A stretch of DNA of 13,177 nt from Solidesulfovibrio magneticus (lineage in GTDB: Bacteria; Desulfobacterota; Desulfovibrionia; Desulfovibrionales; Desulfovibrionaceae), in NCBI GenBank assembly GCA_002482565.1, contig DLGG01000041.1, forward strand, positions 1 to 13,177, in the 5' to 3' direction. Position numbers and translations under genes: made by a program. The notes below the pieces were generated by a model that was given only the letters and a program-made list of their open reading frames with translations, ran no database searches and was not told the DNA's origin. Shown here one piece after another: positions 4,382 to 11,499 of the stretch (position 1 is the first letter of the stretch; the number at the start of each line of letters is the position of its first letter).

Positions 4382-6499
4382 TCACTCCAAGGGAAACGTC
4401 ACTTGAAACGTCGTGCCTTGGCCGGGCTCGGAGGCGAAGCGGATGTCGCCTTTATGTTTCTGGACGATGGACAGGGCGATGGCGAGGCCTTGGCCGCCGC
4501 CTTTGCCGACGTCGCGGGTGGTGAAGAAGGGGTCGAATATCTTGTCTTGGAGTTCCGGCGGGATGCCTTTGCCGGTGTCGGCCACGGTGATGGCGATGGC
4601 TTGGCCTTGGCGGCGGCTGACGATGTCGATGCGGCCATTGGGGTCGGCTTGGTGTTCGATGGCCTGGGCGGCGTTTATCAGCAGGCACAAAAGAAGTTGG
4701 TTGAAGTCCCCGGGCACGCAGGGCAGCGGCGGCAGGTCGCTCGCCAGGTCCGTACGCATGGTGATGGGGTATTCCTGGGCGCTTTTGGCGACTTCGACGG
4801 TGGCCCGGATGGCTTCGTTGACGTCGATGGCCCGGCGGCCGACGGATTCGGTCTGGGCGAAGCGTTTGATGGAGCGCACGAAGGCGGCCACGCGGTCGGC
4901 CCCGTGGCGGCTTTCGGCCAGGGCCTGGGGCAATTCGGCCAGCAGCATTTCCAGGTCGTTGTCACGGCGAAAGGCTTCGATGGCGGTCTTGGCCGTTTCC
5001 AGTCCGGGGCCGCCTTCGGCCTGGGCCAGGGCGGTTTCGTACTTGTCGAGGAGCGTCAGGACGTGGGCAAGGCCATTTTGGGCGAAGTCGAGGTTGCCGG
5101 CGAGGTATTGCAGGGGGGTATTGATTTCGTGGGCCACGCCGCCGGCGAGCTGGCCGATGGCTTCCAGGCGTTTGGCGGTGGCGAGCTGGAGTTCGAGTTG
5201 GCGCAGCCGGGTGACGTCGGTAAAGACTTCCAGGGACCCCTGGTAGTCGCCGTCCGGGCCGACGAGCGGCGAGGGCGAGGCCATGATGACCACGGTGCGG
5301 CCGTCGGGGCGGCGCAGGCGCAATTCGTAGGGGTCGGCCTGCCCCTGGGCCCGGGCGGCCAGGGATTCCATGAAGCGGCCGTGGTCTTCGGGGCGCAGGA
5401 AGGCAAAAAGCGGCTGGCTGATGACCGCGTCCATGGGCCGGCCCAGGAGGTCGCACAGGGTCTTGTTGGAAAAATCGACACGCCCTTCGGGGGACAGCAC
5501 GGCCACGCCCTGGTGCATGGCTTCGACCAGGGAGCGGTAGAGTTCCTCGCTGCGAGCCAGGGCGTTTTCGATGGCCCGGCGTTCGGTGACGTCGCGGCAA
5601 AGGACCACCTTGCCGGCGAATTTGCCGGACACGTCGCGCAGGGTTTCGGCCATGACGCTGAAGCGGCGTTCCCCGTTTGCCAGTTCCACGACGATCTCGA
5701 CAGGCGGGAGGCTTGCCTCCTGGCCGGCCGGCGCGTCCAGGGCCGGGGCCAGCCAGGGGAGCAGCTCGGCCAGGGGCCGGCCGAGCAATTCGGCGCAGGC
5801 GTCTTCGCCCTGGGGCGCGAAGCCGCCGTAATAGAGCGCGCCGCTGGGCGACTCCCGGCCGAGCAGGACCAGGGCCGGGGCATTGGCGTTTTCCAGCGAC
5901 CCGGCCGCGTCGAGCAGGAACAGGGCGTGGGGCACGGTCTCGAACACGGTGAGGTATTTGTTTTTCTCGTTGGCCAGGACGCGGTTTTCCCGGGCCAGGG
6001 AGTCATGGAGCCCTTTTTCCGAGAGTTCCTCCCAGCGCAGGACAAAGGCGTATTCCATGCGCTCAAAGCAGGCGGCGACAAAGGCCCGGGCCTGGGGCAA
6101 CCCGTCGCCCAGGAGGTCGGCCCGGGCGTCCAGGAGTTCCAGATAGGCCTGGCGGTAATACTTGAGCAGCCCCCAGAACATGGCCAGGGTGATGCCGCGC
6201 CCACGGTGCAGGGCCGCCTCGCGCACGGCAAAGGCGGTGACCGGGTCGTCGAGGTCGGGGGTCTCGGCCGGGTAGTCGGCCAGGCGGCCGGGGTCGCCTG
6301 TCGGAGCGGCGGCCAGGGCGGCGACAACAGCGGCGGACAGTCCGGCCACGGACACGCGCCAGGCTTCGACCAGGGTGGAGGTGTAGGCCGTGTAGCCCTG
6401 GGCCTTGGCATGGGCCAGGACGCGCTCCATGAGCCAGGATTCTTCCCGGGCCAGAAGCGGGGGCAACAGTTCGGTCCAGGCGGCGGATTCGGGCGGCAT
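4382..6499 (-). CDS. Soluble PAS-domain sensor histidine kinase
   Basis: This protein of 705 residues should autophosphorylate on histidine and pass the phosphate to a response regulator. From the N-terminus: an all-helical region (about 1-175) of unknown function, vaguely like RsbRD-type helical sensor domains; a first PAS (about 182-305, ending VVLCRDVTER); a second PAS with PAC (about 315-435, ending LEVFTDVTRL); a dimerisation domain with the H-box AHEINTPLQ (H457) and a long helical spacer; and an ATPase domain with N-box LLINAAQAIEHQ (N609), DTGKGIP (D641), IFDPFFTT and GKGGGQGLAIA. All catalytic boxes look intact. There is no membrane helix, so it acts in the cytoplasm. I chose ATG 6499, which has GGGAG 5 nt upstream; the frame is open to a TTG at 6523 without a ribosome site. 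No receiver is fused; the receiver at 2866-3294 is a possible partner. Confidence 0.88.
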   Translation of the reverse strand: MPPESAAWTELLPPLLAREESWLMERVLAHAKAQGYTAYTSTLVEAWRVSVAGLSAAVVAALAAAPTGDPGRLADYPAETPDLDDPVTAFAVREAALHRGRGITLAMFWGLLKYYRQAYLELLDARADLLGDGLPQARAFVAACFERMEYAFVLRWEELSEKGLHDSLARENRVLANEKNKYLTVFETVPHALFLLDAAGSLENANAPALVLLGRESPSGALYYGGFAPQGEDACAELLGRPLAELLPWLAPALDAPAGQEASLPPVEIVVELANGERRFSVMAETLRDVSGKFAGKVVLCRDVTERRAIENALARSEELYRSLVEAMHQGVAVLSPEGRVDFSNKTLCDLLGRPMDAVISQPLFAFLRPEDHGRFMESLAARAQGQADPYELRLRRPDGRTVVIMASPSPLVGPDGDYQGSLEVFTDVTRLRQLELQLATAKRLEAIGQLAGGVAHEINTPLQYLAGNLDFAQNGLAHVLTLLDKYETALAQAEGGPGLETAKTAIEAFRRDNDLEMLLAELPQALAESRHGADRVAAFVRSIKRFAQTESVGRRAIDVNEAIRATVEVAKSAQEYPITMRTDLASDLPPLPCVPGDFNQLLLCLLINAAQAIEHQADPNGRIDIVSRRQGQAIAITVADTGKGIPPELQDKIFDPFFTTRDVGKGGGQGLAIALSIVQKHKGDIRFASEPGQGTTFQVTFPLE

Positions 6500-6540
6500 G
6501 GGCGCTCCCGGAACAGCGGGCAAGGGTTTGACCTTGCGTC

Positions 6541-6569
6541 ACTCTTGCCGAAACGCCCAGGTTCGTCAA
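6541..6569 (-). promoter_or_regulatory. Possible sigma-70 promoter for the kinase gene
   Basis: On the - strand TTGACG (6569-6564) lies 17 nt before AAGAGT (6546-6541), in the 87-nt gap between the prenyltransferase stop and the kinase start. The -35 is good (5 of 6) and the -10 poor (3 of 6). It would let the kinase be transcribed separately from the cyd operon. Confidence 0.3.
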
Positions 6570-6586
6570 TTGCCGAACCGCACCGG

Positions 6587-7531
6587 TCAGCGCGTCAACA
6601 GGTGGAGCACCAGCACGGCCAGGACCAGGGCGGGATAGGCGCTGGCCCGGTTGAAAAGCGACGCGGCCTGGGCGTCATCAAAGGTGGCGGCCAGGGAGAC
6701 GGCCGGCGGCAGCATGAGCCAGGCCCCGCCCAAAACAGCGGCCAGGACCAACGGCACGGACACGGCCAGTGGAGAAAGGGTCAAAAGCGGCGCGGACACG
6801 AGCAGGCTGGTCCCGAGCATGACCACGGCCAGCCGGCTGGCCCGGCGGCCGCCCAGGACCACGGGCACGGTGCGCGCGCCGAAGATGGCGTCGCGCCGGG
6901 CGTCGTGCCAGTCGGCCGGGATGTTCTGGCCGCCGATCTCCCAGGCGAACACCCAGGCGCACAGGCCGGCCAAAAACCAGGGAGAGGGCTCCGGGACCAC
7001 GGCGTAGGCCGCGGCCAGGGGACCAAGGGATTTCACCACGCCGTTTATGAGCGCCCGCAGGTGGGTGACGGTCAAAAGCAGGCAGTAGGCGGTTTCGAGC
7101 AGGCAGCCGGCGATCAAAAGGACCGCGCAGACGGGGTTTAGGGCATAGGCCCCGGCAAAGGCGACCACGGCCCAGCCGAGGAACCAGGCCACGGCCCCGG
7201 GCAGGGACAGGCAGCCCCGGGCCAGGGGATGGCGGATAAAGGCCGCGTCGAGGTAGTTGACGCGCTCGTCCTCGCCGCTGCCTTCGAGCTGGAGCTTGTC
7301 GGAGCGGTAGTCCACGATGTCGTTTAGGGCGTACACGGCGGTGTAGCCGGCAAAGACCGTGACGATGCCCAGGATGACCACGGAAACGGGCGGCAGCCCG
7401 CCCCGGCACAGCAGGGCGGCGCAAAACGGGCCGGCCAGGTCGAGCAGGCCATGGGGCGTGCGCGACAGGGCCAGATAGACGGTGAGAACCAGCCCCCGGC
7501 GCTCGGGGGCGGGGCAGACAGGGGCGTTCAA
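6587..7531 (-). CDS. UbiA-family membrane prenyltransferase
   Basis: This 314-residue polytopic protein (about eight or nine hydrophobic helices) belongs to the UbiA family, which joins a polyprenyl diphosphate to an aromatic or other acceptor. The first Mg-diphosphate motif is NDIVDYRSD (N70, D71, D74, D78); the second is in the loop NIPADWHDARRD (D207, D210, D214), followed by FGARTVPVVLGG. These fit the family, but I cannot tell MenA, MqnP, UbiA or another subtype. The cyd operon and the nearby ubiE suggest a quinone role; this is inference. Translation seems to start at TTG 7531, 4 nt after the cydB stop, with GAGG inside the last cydB codons, so it is probably translationally coupled. 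No in-frame ATG or GTG lies near the N-terminus. Confidence 0.82.
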   Translation of the reverse strand: MNAPVCPAPERRGLVLTVYLALSRTPHGLLDLAGPFCAALLCRGGLPPVSVVILGIVTVFAGYTAVYALNDIVDYRSDKLQLEGSGEDERVNYLDAAFIRHPLARGCLSLPGAVAWFLGWAVVAFAGAYALNPVCAVLLIAGCLLETAYCLLLTVTHLRALINGVVKSLGPLAAAYAVVPEPSPWFLAGLCAWVFAWEIGGQNIPADWHDARRDAIFGARTVPVVLGGRRASRLAVVMLGTSLLVSAPLLTLSPLAVSVPLVLAAVLGGAWLMLPPAVSLAATFDDAQAASLFNRASAYPALVLAVLVLHLLTR

Positions 7532-7535
7532 ACGG

Positions 7536-8534
7536 CTAGGCCTCTTCCCCGGACACGGCCTTGCCGCGAAAAACCCGGTATTGGTAGGCGTTGTAGAAAA
7601 CCACCACGGGCATGAGCCCGCCGACGACGTAGAGCATGATGCGCAGCATGTCGTCGGGCGCGGCGGCTGAGGCGGCGGTCACGGCCGGCGGCACGATAAG
7701 CGGGAACACGCTTATGCCAAAGGCCAGGAAGATCCAGACGAGCATGGAGGCGCAGTACATGAGCGGCCGATGCTCCCAGCCCTTGCCCAGGGCTCGGAAA
7801 TACAGCGCCGCGTTGAGCACGGCCATGACCAGCAGCAGCACGAAAAGCGGCGACAGCCCGCCCTGCCCCGGCCGGCCGACCAGGTGGCCGAGAGAGCCGT
7901 CCAGGGCGATGTAGCCCACAAGCAGCACCAGACAGGCCACGGCGGCCGAGCCGAAGCGGATGCCCCACAGCCGGGCGGCGTCTTGGAGCTCGCCCTCGGT
8001 CTTGAGCACCAGCCAGGCGGCGGCGAACATGGGATAGAGGCACAGCAGCGTCACGGCCACCAAAATGGGGAACGGGGCCAGCCAGTCCAGGGGGCCGCCC
8101 AGGTAGCGCAGGCCGTCGAAGGGCATGCCCTGGAGGATGGCTCCCAAGAGCAGGCCGTGGGCCACGGTGACGGCCACGCTGCCCCAGCCGAAAACCTGGG
8201 TCCAGAACCGGGGATCGTCGGTTTCCGGGCGGTACTCGATGCCCATGCCCCGGGCCATGAGCGCAAACAGCAGGAATCCCGCCGGCAGGTAGAGCGCGGC
8301 CAGCACCGTGCCGTAGACCAGGGGAAACGCCCCGAAAAGCACGCCTCCGAGCATGACCAGCCAGGTCTGGTTGGCGTGCCACACGCCTTCCACGGTCTCG
8401 ATCATAATACCCCGGCGCGGTTCGTTTTTCTCCACCAGACACAGGATACCGACCCCGAGGTCGAAGCCGTCGGTGAAGATGTAGAGCCACAGGAGCAGGG
8501 CCAGTATCCAGTACCAGACGTCGGCGAGGGTCAC
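7536..8534 (-). CDS. cydB: Cytochrome bd quinol oxidase subunit II
   Basis: CydB is the second membrane subunit of cytochrome bd, which oxidises quinol and reduces O2 to water without pumping protons. The protein (332 residues) has the family signature: WYWILALLLWLYIFTDGFDLGVGIL at the N-terminus, EGVWHANQTWLVMLGGVLFGAFP (about residues 49-71), FWTQVFGWGS, and a C-terminal MLYVVGGLMPVVVFYNAYQYRVF segment. About eight to nine hydrophobic helices are visible. I chose GTG 8534, because an ideal GGAGG lies 5 nt before it; an in-frame ATG four codons upstream (8546) contains that site in its own codons and has no ribosome site of its own. The gene follows cydA after 64 nt and precedes the prenyltransferase by 4 nt. 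Confidence 0.95.
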   Translation of the reverse strand: MTLADVWYWILALLLWLYIFTDGFDLGVGILCLVEKNEPRRGIMIETVEGVWHANQTWLVMLGGVLFGAFPLVYGTVLAALYLPAGFLLFALMARGMGIEYRPETDDPRFWTQVFGWGSVAVTVAHGLLLGAILQGMPFDGLRYLGGPLDWLAPFPILVAVTLLCLYPMFAAAWLVLKTEGELQDAARLWGIRFGSAAVACLVLLVGYIALDGSLGHLVGRPGQGGLSPLFVLLLVMAVLNAALYFRALGKGWEHRPLMYCASMLVWIFLAFGISVFPLIVPPAVTAASAAAPDDMLRIMLYVVGGLMPVVVFYNAYQYRVFRGKAVSGEEA

Positions 8535-8539
8535 GGTTG

Positions 8540-8544
8540 CCTCC
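8540..8544 (-). promoter_or_regulatory. Ribosome binding site that sets the cydB start at GTG
   Basis: GGAGG on the - strand lies 5 nt before GTG 8534. It overlaps the alternative ATG (8546-8544), which therefore cannot use it. This favours the GTG start. Confidence 0.7.
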
Positions 8545-8584
8545 ATCGGCGCGGACGGCGCGGTTTACGGTCACGAATACAATA

Positions 8585-8603
8585 ACAAAGCCGGCAAGTT
8601 AGC
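8585..8603 (-). other. Small hairpin at the cydA-cydB junction
   Basis: On the - strand ccggc-taactt-gccgg overlaps the cydA stop codon, followed by a T-rich stretch (tttgttattgt). The stem is only 5 bp. It may dampen transcription or protect an mRNA end between cydA and cydB; it may also be chance in GC-rich DNA. Confidence 0.25.
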
Positions 8604-9984
8604 CGGTGACCGGCCCGGGTCGGTGGGCCGGGGGCGGCAGTTCGTCCAGGTCCGGCCCCCGGCGCAGCCGCTTGGCCATGAAATGGAGGAAAAGCCCGAA
8701 GAGCAGCGTGTAGGCGACACAAAAGCCGGCCAAGGACAGCCCCACCTCGCCGGCCGATAGGGCCGAATGGCCGTTTTCAGTGCGGATGAGCCCATAGGCC
8801 AGCCAGGGCTGGCGGCCGACCTCCCGGGTGACCCAGCCCATGATGACGGCCACGTAGGCCCCGGGAGCCAGAAGCGCCCAGGACATGAAGAGCAGCCGGT
8901 TTTGCCCGGCCCGCTCCACGGAGAGCCGGCCCCGACGCCACAGCAAGATCGTCCAGGCCATGACCGCGACCATGGCCGTGCCCACGCCGACCATGAGCCG
9001 GAAGGAATAAAACGGCAGCACGATGGGCGGCCGATCCTGCTTGGGAAAATCCTTGAGCCCCGGCACCTTGCCGGTGGGGTCGTGGGTGATCAGCAGGCTT
9101 AGGACATCGGGAATGGAAATGGCGAACACGTTGCGCTCGGCCTCGGGATCGGGCCAGGCGATGACGTGCCAGGGCGCGCCGGTCCCGGGCTTGTTGGTGT
9201 TCCAGTGGGATTCGATGGCCGCCACCTTGGCCGGCTGGATGCGGCCGATCTCCTGGCCGTTTAAGTCCCCGACCAGGGCTTGCAGCGGCGCGAGCACCAC
9301 GGCGGCCAGGGCCGCGAACTTGAACGCACGCAGGAAAAAGGCGGTATGCCGGCCCAAAAGGACGTAGACGCCCGAGACCGCGCCGACGACAAAGGCCGTC
9401 AGCTCCAGGCAAGCCAGATACATGTGGGAAAAGGCCAGCGGCAGGTCCGGGGAAAAGATGGCGGCCAGGTAGTCGGTGACCACGAACACGCCGTTTTCGA
9501 TATGGCCCCCGGACGGGGTCTGCATCCAGGAGTTGGCCACCAGAATCCAGAAGGCGGACAGCGAGGCGGCGAAACAGACCATGATGGTGGCGAAAAAGTG
9601 CATCCTGGGGCCGACGCGCTTCCAGCCAAAAAGCATGATGTAGAGGAAGGCCGACTCCAGCATGAAGGCCATGGTGCCCTCGAAGCCCAGCACCTGGCCG
9701 AAGAAGTTGCCGACCGTGGCGGAAAACGGCCCCCAGTTGGTCCCGAACTGGAATTCCAGCGGAATGCCCGAGACCACGCCCACGGCGAAGTTGATGGCGA
9801 AAAGCCCGGACCAGAACCGGAAGTGGCGGTAATAGGCCAGATCGCCGGTCTTCAGCCACAGCCCTTCCAGCACGACGAGGAACACGGCCAGGCCGATGGT
9901 CAGCGGCGGGAACAGGATGTGAAAGGCCGTGGTCAGGGCGAACTGCACCCGCGAGAGCATAAGCGCGTCGGCGAGAAAATCCAT
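8599..9984 (-). CDS. cydA: Cytochrome bd quinol oxidase subunit I
   Basis: CydA (461 residues) carries the three hemes and the quinol site of cytochrome bd. The start MDFLADALMLSRVQFALTTA is typical. Candidate heme ligands are H22 in TAFHILFP (high-spin heme b595, E. coli H19), H187 in AFSHMYLA (E. coli H186) and M331 in FRLMVGVG (E. coli M393); the acidic pair FEGTMAFMLE (E102, E110) corresponds to E99/E107. GRQPW (390-394) is also conserved. The Q-loop is short, lacking the insertion found in the E. coli enzyme, as in many non-enterobacterial CydA proteins. I chose ATG 9984, with GGGAG just upstream; the frame runs on to 10047 but overlaps the preceding methyltransferase gene. A 17-nt gap separates it from that gene. 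In sulfate reducers this oxidase protects against oxygen. Confidence 0.96.
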   Translation of the reverse strand: MDFLADALMLSRVQFALTTAFHILFPPLTIGLAVFLVVLEGLWLKTGDLAYYRHFRFWSGLFAINFAVGVVSGIPLEFQFGTNWGPFSATVGNFFGQVLGFEGTMAFMLESAFLYIMLFGWKRVGPRMHFFATIMVCFAASLSAFWILVANSWMQTPSGGHIENGVFVVTDYLAAIFSPDLPLAFSHMYLACLELTAFVVGAVSGVYVLLGRHTAFFLRAFKFAALAAVVLAPLQALVGDLNGQEIGRIQPAKVAAIESHWNTNKPGTGAPWHVIAWPDPEAERNVFAISIPDVLSLLITHDPTGKVPGLKDFPKQDRPPIVLPFYSFRLMVGVGTAMVAVMAWTILLWRRGRLSVERAGQNRLLFMSWALLAPGAYVAVIMGWVTREVGRQPWLAYGLIRTENGHSALSAGEVGLSLAGFCVAYTLLFGLFLHFMAKRLRRGPDLDELPPPAHRPGPVTG

Positions 9985-10001
9985 GGCGGCTCCCAGGCCG
10001 G

Positions 10002-10604
10002 CTACGGCCGGCCGGTCTTTATGGCCACGCCCAGAATGAACAGGCACGACTCATGGTAGCCCGGCAGCAAGGTCAGGCCTTCCCGGGCCATGACGGCGCG
10101 AAATTCCGGGCCGTGGAACCGGTCCTCCCGGGGATGGGCCAGCATGACCCGAAACAGGGGATTGGCGTAGAGCGGCGGATAGATCTCCTCGAAATAGAAT
10201 GCCCCGCCCGGCCGCAGCACCCGGGCCACCTCGGCCAGCCCCCGCCGCCAATCGGGCAGATGGTGGATGATGCCGAAATTGACCACCGCGTCAAAGGCTC
10301 CGTCGGCGTAGGGCAGCTTTTCGGCGTCGCCCAGGACAAACAGCCGCTTGTCCCAGTTCGGCCCCTTGCGCCGGCCGGCCGCCACCTTGACCATGGCCGG
10401 GTCCACGTCCAGGCCGTGATAGAGGGACGGCGCGAAGCGCCCGGCGAAGATGGCCGCTCCGCCGCCGTCGCCGCAGCCGATCTCCAGGACCTTGGCCCCG
10501 GGCGGGATCGGGTGGGCGGCGCGAAAAAAGCTCACCTCGCGCCACTGGGCAATCTTGCGGACGAAACTGCGACAATAGAAACGCTCGGGCCAGTTGACTT
10601 CCAT
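10002..10604 (-). CDS. Class I SAM-dependent methyltransferase, first gene of the cyd operon
   Basis: This 200-residue soluble protein has a class I methyltransferase fold: motif I VLEIGCGDGGG (39-49) for SAM binding, an acidic LDVDPAMV at the end of strand 2 (about 65-72), LGDAEKLPY (about 91-99), FDAVVNFGIIHHL (about 104-116) and LRPGGAFYFEE (about 130-140). It belongs to the broad UbiE/Methyltransf_11 type, but lacks the UbiE-specific AFGIRN motif, so the substrate is unknown. ATG 10604 has a good AGGGGAA ribosome site. The gene ends 17 nt before cydA, which indicates co-transcription and hints at a substrate linked to the quinol pool or to oxygen stress; this is inference. A promoter candidate with a TTGACA box lies 62-67 nt upstream. 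Confidence 0.87.
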   Translation of the reverse strand: MEVNWPERFYCRSFVRKIAQWREVSFFRAAHPIPPGAKVLEIGCGDGGGAAIFAGRFAPSLYHGLDVDPAMVKVAAGRRKGPNWDKRLFVLGDAEKLPYADGAFDAVVNFGIIHHLPDWRRGLAEVARVLRPGGAFYFEEIYPPLYANPLFRVMLAHPREDRFHGPEFRAVMAREGLTLLPGYHESCLFILGVAIKTGRP

Positions 10605-10641
10605 GGCTTCCCCTCGGCGGCCGCTACGGGCACTGTTCCAT

Positions 10642-10671
10642 GTTGCACCAGACAGCCGGGGGCGCTGTCAA
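10642..10671 (-). promoter_or_regulatory. Candidate sigma-70 promoter of the methyltransferase-cydAB operon, with overlapping inverted repeat
   Basis: On the - strand a perfect TTGACA (10671-10666) lies 18 nt before TGCAAC (10647-10642; 3 of 6 matches to a -10). A 6-bp inverted repeat gacagc-n7-gctgtc (10651-10669) covers the spacer and most of the -35, where a repressor would block polymerase. The strong -35 and the position just before the operon support the call; the -10 is weak. Confidence 0.45.
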
Positions 10672-10690
10672 GGAAAATCTCTATTGCCGG

Positions 10691-11380
10691 CTAGAGCTTG
10701 CGTCCGCTGAACACCCGGGCCAGCCCGCCGGTCAGGTCCGTGACGCGCCTTTCGGCAAAACCGGCCTCGCCCATCTGGGCCAGGAAGTCGTTATCTGTCG
10801 GGAAGGCGTCCACGGACTCGACCAGATAACTGTAGGCGTAGTCGGTGCGGGACAGGAAGTTGCCGACAGGCGGCAGAATGCGGTCGAAATAGAAGCGGTA
10901 GAGCGCCTTGCCGAGTTCGAAACGCGGCATGCCGAACTCCATGACGTGCAGCTGCCCGCCCGGGCGCAGCACCCGGTGGAATTCGCTCATGACCGCCACC
11001 CGCTCGGCGATGTTGCGGATGCCAAAGGCCATGGTCACGGCGTCCACGCTGGCGTCGGTGAGCGGCACGTCGCGGCAGTCGGCCACGCCCAGGTGGTAGC
11101 CTGCGATCCTGCCCTTGACCGCCTTGGCCCGGGCCACCTCCAGCATGGCCGGGGAGAAGTCCAGGCCGATGACGGTCAAGCCCGGCCGGCGGCGACGGAT
11201 GGCCAGGGCCACCTCGCCGGTGCCGGTGGCCGCGTCGAGGACGGTCCCCTGGCGCGGCTCGATCATGGACACGAACGAGCGCCGCCACCAGATGTCGATG
11301 CCAAGGGACAGGGCGCTGTTTTGAAAATCGTAGGAAAAGGCGATATCCTCGAACATCCGTTTGACGGCGGTGTCGCGCAT
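10691..11380 (-). CDS. ubiE: UbiE/MenG-type quinone C-methyltransferase
   Basis: This 229-residue enzyme should methylate demethylmenaquinone to menaquinone (or the ubiquinone precursor) with SAM; in a Desulfovibrio-like cell menaquinone is the expected product. Family motifs are clear: YDFQNSALSLGIDIWWRR near the N-terminus, SAM motif VLDAATGTGE (47-56), VTMAFGIRNI (about 115-124), LRPGGQLHVMEFGMP (about 138-152), and the C-terminal LPPVGNFLS...YSYLVESVDAFP. The length matches the family. ATG 11380 has an excellent AAGGAG ribosome site. The frame is open much further upstream, but that part is a shadow of the MATE gene. It lies 119 nt after the MATE stop and 86 nt before the second methyltransferase, so it may be transcribed separately from the cyd operon. 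Confidence 0.93.
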   Translation of the reverse strand: MRDTAVKRMFEDIAFSYDFQNSALSLGIDIWWRRSFVSMIEPRQGTVLDAATGTGEVALAIRRRRPGLTVIGLDFSPAMLEVARAKAVKGRIAGYHLGVADCRDVPLTDASVDAVTMAFGIRNIAERVAVMSEFHRVLRPGGQLHVMEFGMPRFELGKALYRFYFDRILPPVGNFLSRTDYAYSYLVESVDAFPTDNDFLAQMGEAGFAERRVTDLTGGLARVFSGRKL

Positions 11381-11499
11381 GGCGGGCTCCTTGATCCTGA
11401 GGCTTGGCTGCCAACGCCGCCACAGCCAGGATGTGCTTATTACGGCAAAAGTGGATCGTTTGTTGTCGTATCGGTTTCGCGCACCAAGGGGAATCGGCC

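Noticed and set aside
4154..7141. Very long open frame (995 codons) on the + strand across the intergenic region and antisense to the kinase and prenyltransferase genes
   Set aside because: Composition is extreme (Gly, Gln, His repeats) with no domain, and it lies opposite two genes with clear motifs. In GC-rich DNA antisense frames stay open because of codon bias.
7770..8585. Open frame of 271 codons on the + strand opposite cydB
   Set aside because: Antisense shadow of cydB, rich in Gln, Gly and His, with no recognisable motif.
9985..10047. N-terminal extension of cydA
   Set aside because: It overlaps the upstream methyltransferase gene; ATG 9984 has a good ribosome site and gives the usual CydA start.
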